Of a stretch of DNA of 36,231 bases, positions 33,760-36,231 are shown in pieces. The stretch comes from Thermoplasmata archaeon. GTDB taxonomy: Archaea; Thermoplasmatota; Thermoplasmata; Thermoplasmatales; Thermoplasmataceae. The notes below the pieces were generated by a model, which was not told the origin of the DNA, did not search any database, and saw only the letters and a list, made by a program, of their open reading frames with translations. The stretch is from the NCBI GenBank assembly GCA_021822985.1, contig JAKAPZ010000011.1, positions 1 through 36,231 of the forward strand. Reading direction: 5' to 3'. Numbering within the stretch: position 1 is the stretch's first letter; every line of letters begins with the position of its first letter. Position numbers and translations under genes: made by a program.

Positions 33760-34533
33760 ATGCCAAGATGGGGAAAACCTCACAAGGATCAAAGGAACTG
33801 GAAGAAATGCAACGAGGAGCTTGTGGTAAGGGGAGAGATACTATTCGACATGGATTTGCAGTTCAGTGGGATTTGGAACTGAAGGAGATGATTCATGGAA
33901 AGAGAGGGGCCCGGTACAGGTTTCCAAATTCATTCATGATGCTCATGCTTATGTGGAAACAACTGCCTGATTACAGATCGCTTGAGGGAATGGCCCGTTC
34001 CATGGTGAAAAAAAGACTGATTCCATGTTATGGAGACTTCAGTACCGTATGGTACAGAATACATGACATGAAACCTGATCTCATGGTGAGGGGCCTCGGA
34101 TTTGCAGATATTGGCACCGATGGTACGGGAATGAAGACAAACAATGCCGGTTCATACAGTACCATGAAATATGGTGATCCTGATGCAAAAAAGAGGAAGC
34201 ATCTCGTGGTGATCATAACAGCAGGCGTGGAAAGGAAGAGGATTATCGGAATAGAATCACACATCGAAGGGGATGGCCCATCTGAATCAGAAACAGCAGA
34301 GAAGCACATGAAGGATGCGATCCTTCATGGAGTGAAAGTAAACAAATTCTGTGGAGACGGTGCATTCGACACAAACGATCTATTTGATCTCACCCACTCA
34401 ATAGGTGCAAGGCCCGTCATAAAAATAAGGAAGAATGCATCCACAGAATATGGGAGCAGAAGGATACCAGAGATTATGGGTCTATGACTATTTAAACCAT
34501 GGGGCAAAGGAGGGGGTGAAAGAAACGAATTGA
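33760..34533 (+). pseudogene. Broken DDE transposase (IS5/ISH-like)
   Basis: The true start is ATG 33760 (MPRWGKPHKDQRNWKKCNEE), in a different frame from the track ORF at 33735. The reading switches near 33860-33870 into WDLELKEMIHGKRGARYRFP and on through DIGTDGTGMKT (first D) and CGDGAFDTN (second D). It then switches again near 34460 to GYQRLWVYDYLNHGAKEGVK before TGA at 34531-34533. The expected third acidic residue and C-terminus are missing. With two frameshifts and a deletion the element is dead unless helped in trans. I could not place terminal inverted repeats or target duplications. Confidence 0.8.
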
Positions 34534-34642
34534 TTCAAACCGGAAAAAAGATGAGTAAATGAATGGAGCATTTGAAACTCTTCAGAGTATTTGTTCAACT
34601 GAGCAAATCAAATAACAACATTTAAGAGATTTTAGATGATAT

Positions 34643-34837
34643 ATGATTATGGTGGAGAATGTGAAATATGTAGAATATTCTACTACTGACCTCTTTCATC
34701 CGGCTAGAGCTGCTGCAAAAGATCAGATCAACTGTGGCACTATTACGATTGAAAACATAGAATCTCTTGAAGGGAAGATACCTAAAAAAGTATATAATGA
34801 GGCCAAAAAGATACTTATTGGAGAAGTGAAGAAATAA
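34643..34837 (+). CDS. Small hypothetical protein
   Basis: A 64-residue soluble protein I cannot assign. It has a segment TDLFHPARAAAKDQINC and ends in a helical SLEGKIPKKVYNEAKKILIG. The second ATG at 34649 is an alternative start. ACATTTAAGAG near 34617-34627 may be box A. In an island with a broken transposase and recombinase it may be an accessory gene, possibly an orphan antitoxin-like protein, but nothing proves that. Confidence 0.4.
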   Translation: MIMVENVKYVEYSTTDLFHPARAAAKDQINCGTITIENIESLEGKIPKKVYNEAKKILIGEVKK

Positions 34838-34903
34838 CATTATCATCATTCAATTATGTGGCCATAGTTGAAAGGAATTATTTTTCTTATATATTGAAGT
34901 TAT

Positions 34904-35206
34904 ATGATTAATTATCTTGCAGTAGTTGAGGCTTCTTCCATAATAGTTTCCGTATTGATCACCGGGTGGTTTGTCGTATTGGTCGAAATGATCAAATCCA
35001 AGGATAATCGCAATATGAACTATTTTAATATGTTTATAATTCCGATTTCTTTTTATTTTATCTCAATTATTCTTGGAGAGATTTCCATCAGTATATCTCT
35101 ATTAACGTTTTCAATTGGGTTTATTTTAACTTTAGTTTTTATGATTCTAATTTCTCAAAGATTGAAATATGACATAGACACTGAAAAAGCAGCAAATAAA
35201 AAATAG
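34904..35206 (+). CDS. Small membrane protein
   Basis: A 100-residue hydrophobic protein with three probable membrane segments (ASSIIVSVLITGWFVVLVEM, MFIIPISFYFISIILGEI, and SLLTFSIGFILTLVFMILIS) and a charged C-terminal tail. No family is recognised. It is AT-rich, in the accessory island, and preceded by CTTATATATTG, which sits somewhat close to the start for a box A. Confidence 0.45.
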   Translation: MINYLAVVEASSIIVSVLITGWFVVLVEMIKSKDNRNMNYFNMFIIPISFYFISIILGEISISISLLTFSIGFILTLVFMILISQRLKYDIDTEKAANKK

Positions 35207-35236
35207 AATCATAAATGCTGCAGGCTAGAAACATAA

Positions 35237-35437
35237 GACGTACAGCGGGGTTATCAAAAGTTCTGCAACAAAGAAGGTTACTGGAAGAGTATTTCTGAGG
35301 GGGATGATAATAATACCGGTATAAAATACGGAACGATACTTATACTGGCAGTTCTTACAGCAACATTCTCCTCAATCGGAAATGCAACAATAGAGGGTTC
35401 GAGTTCTAGGACAAGATCCTTTATTTTAAGGCCTTAA
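35237..35437 (+). other. Degenerate open frame with a signal-like segment
   Basis: 66 codons between in-frame TAA stops, with no ATG start. It contains KYGTILILAVLTATFSSIGN, which resembles a membrane or signal segment. It could be the leftover of a gene destroyed when the island decayed. The rest of the 231-bp gap holds nothing else I can support. Confidence 0.2.
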
Positions 35438-36050
35438 AGGAGAAGCTACAAAGTAAGATCTTATGATGAGAATCAGATAGGAGCTCTCCCTGCCTTTCCC
35501 ATCAGGATCACAGAAGACAGGAGAAATCATGCCATGATCCTTCTTGCCCTTAATTCTGGCCTGAGGAGATCAGAGATCTCCAATCTGAAAGTCATAGTTC
35601 TTCATGGATCCTATCTCTCTGTCATCAACGGAAAGGGGGGGGGGGAAGGATCGGGACGTTTATCTGGATCCATACACCAGGGAGCAGATCGAAAACTACC
35701 TTCCCTCGAGGAATAATCCACAATCTCCTTATGTATTCACTACCAGGAAGGGAAAGATCACCGGGGAATACATGGGAAACATAGCAGCCCAGATAAAAAA
35801 GGCATCAGGTATAGATTTTTCATGGCATAAGTGCCGCCACACCTATGCAAAGAATCTTTTGAGGAATAACATAGATCTCGAAACCATACGCCAGATGCTG
35901 GGTCATGCAAATCTTTCGACTACCCAGGTTTACAGCACACTTGATAGCGGAGAGGCATTGGAACGCATCCAGGAGAAAAAACCAAAGTTCTTTAAATGTT
36001 CAATCCGCAGCAATCCCTACTACATCGTTAATGGACTGGAGGGGAATTGA
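35438..36050 (+). pseudogene. Tyrosine recombinase (integrase) catalytic domain, frameshifted at a G11 tract
   Basis: Frame 1 (from 35438) encodes NHAMILLALNSGLRRSEISN (catalytic Arg) and VINGKGG. The frame then changes at 11 G residues (35635-35645), and frame 2 continues as KDRDVYLDPYTREQIENYLP, FSWHKCRHTYAKNLL (HxxR), MLGHANLSTTQVYSTL (second His and nucleophile Tyr). All catalytic residues survive; ten G's would rejoin the frames. The N-terminal core-binding domain is missing upstream, so the gene is truncated as well as frameshifted. The C-terminus runs 19 bp into the 3' end of the tRNA-Ala gene, as integrases of tRNA-targeted elements often do. Confidence 0.82.
35635..35645 (+). repeat. 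Poly-G tract (G11) in the recombinase gene
   Basis: GAAA followed by 11 G's and AAGGA. It marks the exact point where the recombinase reading frame breaks. One G fewer gives a continuous frame. Confidence 0.9.
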
Positions 36051-36056
36051 ACCCCT
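36028..36056. other. Candidate attachment site (attR-like) at the tRNA-Ala 3' half
   Basis: The recombinase gene ends inside the 3' end of the tRNA-Ala gene, at GGACTGGAGGGGAATTGA. Such junctions usually mark one border of an element integrated in a tRNA gene. The matching copy of the tRNA 3' end was not seen elsewhere in the window. Confidence 0.4.
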
Positions 36057-36103
36057 GGCCTCTTCCATGCCAAGGAAGCGATCTACCGCTGATCTACCAG
36101 CCC
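36032..36103 (-). tRNA. tRNA-Ala (anticodon GGC)
   Basis: 72 nt folding into a complete cloverleaf. The acceptor GGGCTGG pairs with CCAGTCC and has the G3-U70 wobble that identifies tRNA-Ala, with A73. The D stem is GATC/GATC, the anticodon stem CTTCC/GGAAG with loop TTGGCAT (anticodon GGC), the variable loop AGGCC, and the T stem AGGGG/CCCCT with loop TTCAATT. CCA is not encoded. A TATA-like AAAATATTATATGG on the minus strand lies about 33-37 bp upstream. Confidence 0.96.
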
Positions 36104-36231
36104 TCTACAGCCAAATGGTATATCCATATAATATTTTAACTGTTGAGCGCAGGAAGGAATTTTGAACATCAAAAATAGAGGGTCTGATATCAGAAGTTAT
36201 TGTTGTGGAAAATGTAATTTGTGCCCATGGC

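Noticed and set aside
33735-33770. Semi-palindrome around ACTGTATGTATACACAGT upstream of the transposase
   Set aside because: Arms match only in part, and no second copy is seen at the far end, so I do not call it an IS terminal repeat.
36104-36231. Possible start of another gene at the right edge, frames with VIVVENVICAHG or CCGKCNLCPW
   Set aside because: Several frames are open to the window end with no clear start, and the tRNA promoter lies here; more sequence is required to choose.
1-36231. CRISPR arrays, rRNA genes, further tRNAs
   Set aside because: No regularly spaced repeats or rRNA-like sequence were seen on either strand; only tRNA-Ala folds convincingly.

Overview
The window comes from an acidophilic archaeon of the order Thermoplasmatales (Thermoplasma/Ferroplasma/Cuniculiplasma relatives). 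The main markers are a mevalonate-3-kinase-like GHMP kinase, a tricorn-interacting M1 aminopeptidase (F2/F3), an archaeal-type alanyl-tRNA synthetase, fibrillarin, aEF-1beta with its small Zn-ribbon partner, an S26B signal peptidase, an archaeal Sec61beta, and an acid protease of the sedolisin family. Many genes have a TATA-like box A about 23-28 nt upstream of the start codon, as expected for leaderless mRNAs. Shine-Dalgarno (SD) motifs are seen mainly in a few operons, most clearly sdhA. I cannot resolve the genus from sequence alone.

Layout. 1-20.4 kb is mostly core genome. It holds a minus-strand Zn-ribbon/aEF-1beta/glycosyltransferase operon, a plus-strand small ORF plus fibrillarin, alaS, a site-2-protease-like membrane protein followed by an ATP-NAD-kinase-like protein, and a DUF2070 membrane protein convergent with chorismate synthase. 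Next come a four-gene succinate dehydrogenase operon (minus), ATP-dependent DNA ligase convergent with a single-stranded-DNA-binding protein, a VapBC toxin-antitoxin pair, a DsrE-like/metal-receptor pair, and the mevalonate-3-kinase-like gene. 20.4-33.2 kb is dominated by export and the cell surface. It holds signal peptidase I and SecG/Sec61beta diverging from one AT-rich promoter, a winged-helix ORF without a normal start, a sedolisin with a duplicated C-terminal domain, a 952-residue pilin-like surface protein, the frameshifted F2/F3 aminopeptidase, and two paralogous small secreted proteins. A sedolisin outside the cell and a tricorn-cofactor aminopeptidase inside would together suit peptide scavenging in acid. 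33.3-36.1 kb is a decayed accessory island with a broken DDE transposase, orphan small ORFs and a broken tyrosine recombinase. The end of the recombinase runs into tRNA-Ala(GGC), a typical attachment site.

Two genes missing from the ORF track were found by reading the sequence: a 55-residue Zn-ribbon protein (1357-1524, minus) and Sec61beta (21336-21497, plus). Several track starts (TTG or GTG) were moved to nearby ATGs that fit box A spacing or gene overlap. I see no CRISPR array or rRNA. The most interesting points are the S2P-like protein that has lost its HExxH motif, the shared secretion promoter, the paralogous secreted pair, the G11 tract in the recombinase, and the integrase/tRNA junction.
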